From Actinomycetales bacterium (GTDB lineage: Bacteria; Actinomycetota; Actinomycetes; Actinomycetales; Dermabacteraceae), in NCBI GenBank assembly GCA_012799425.1, contig JAAZLF010000353.1:1-5295 (forward strand): a stretch of 5,295 nucleotides of DNA, given 5' to 3'. The first letter of the stretch is position 1; the number at the start of each line of letters is the position of its first letter. A program made the translations under genes and the position numbers. Shown one piece after another: positions 5,184-5,295 of this stretch. The notes beneath the pieces are model-generated. The model had not been told where the DNA came from. It was given only the letters and a program-made list of their open reading frames with translations, and ran no database searches.

Positions 5184-5295
5184 TCAGGACTCGCGTGCCC
5201 CGTCCGATCTCCTACCGCTCGTCCCTCGCAGCACGTCGATCAGGACTCGCACCCTCCGTCCGATCTCCTACCGCTCGTCCCTCGCAGCACGTCGA
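5184..5295. repeat. 56-bp tandem direct repeat, two copies at the window edge
   Basis: Copy 1 covers 5184-5239 and copy 2 covers 5240-5295, directly joined. They share TCAGGACTCGC at the start and the last 39 bases exactly. All four differences fall in the six-base block GTGCCC (5195-5200) versus ACCCTC (5251-5256), so 52 of 56 positions agree. On the minus strand the unit has GGAC and GTCC arms flanking an 11-base loop that contains the variable block. The period is not a multiple of three, and all three minus-strand frames entering from the right edge meet stop codons within the array, so it is non-coding at least here. The array may continue past the window. Confidence 0.9.

Noticed and set aside
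5184..5295. The 56-bp repeat as a CRISPR array
   Set aside because: The copies abut and are near-identical over their full length. There are no unique spacers of the right size, only a six-base variable block.
5240..5295. tRNA-like signal: GGTGCGAGTCC on the minus strand resembles a T-arm
   Set aside because: No matching acceptor, D or anticodon stems can be placed around it, and it recurs only as part of the tandem unit.

Overview
The window is GC-rich chromosomal DNA of an actinomycete. Gene content, gene order and promoter types all fit Actinomycetota, most likely order Micrococcales; a Brachybacterium-like source is only a guess. All supported genes lie on the minus strand, so transcription runs from the right end of the window to the left: ftsK, pgsA, cinA (C-terminal/PncC type), clgR, a DUF3046 gene, then the first 21 codons of what is almost certainly recA. 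This is the conserved actinobacterial ftsK-to-recA neighbourhood.

Layout in transcription order. 5295-5184 holds two copies of a 56-bp tandem repeat that runs to the window edge. 5183-5109 is a short ftsK upstream region with several small palindromes and a -10 element placed for a leaderless transcript. 5108-2226 is ftsK (DNA translocase). After 67 bp comes pgsA (2158-1568, phosphatidylglycerophosphate synthase), followed 4 bp later by cinA/pncC (1563-1060). A 211-bp gap (1059-849) carries a good ECF-sigma-type promoter for clgR (848-543). clgR is followed after one base by DUF3046 (541-317). A 252-bp gap (316-65) carries the recA control region, with recA starting at 64.

The main regulatory reading is that recA has two damage-responsive signals. 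A near-perfect LexA/SOS box (CCGAAC-AGAC-GTTCGA) sits inside the spacer of a distal promoter. A proximal promoter closely matches the LexA-independent RecA-NDp/PafBC motif (ATGTCGGGG-N8-TAGTGT). clgR, the activator of Clp protease genes in actinobacteria, appears to be read from a GGAAC-N18-GTT stress promoter. The region therefore combines chromosome segregation (FtsK), anionic phospholipid synthesis (PgsA), pyridine-nucleotide salvage (CinA/PncC), proteolysis control (ClgR) and recombination/SOS (RecA).

I see no mobile element, CRISPR array, RNA gene or defence system, and nothing that makes a convincing new multi-gene system. The least explained items are the 56-bp tandem repeat upstream of ftsK and the role of the DUF3046 protein coupled to clgR.
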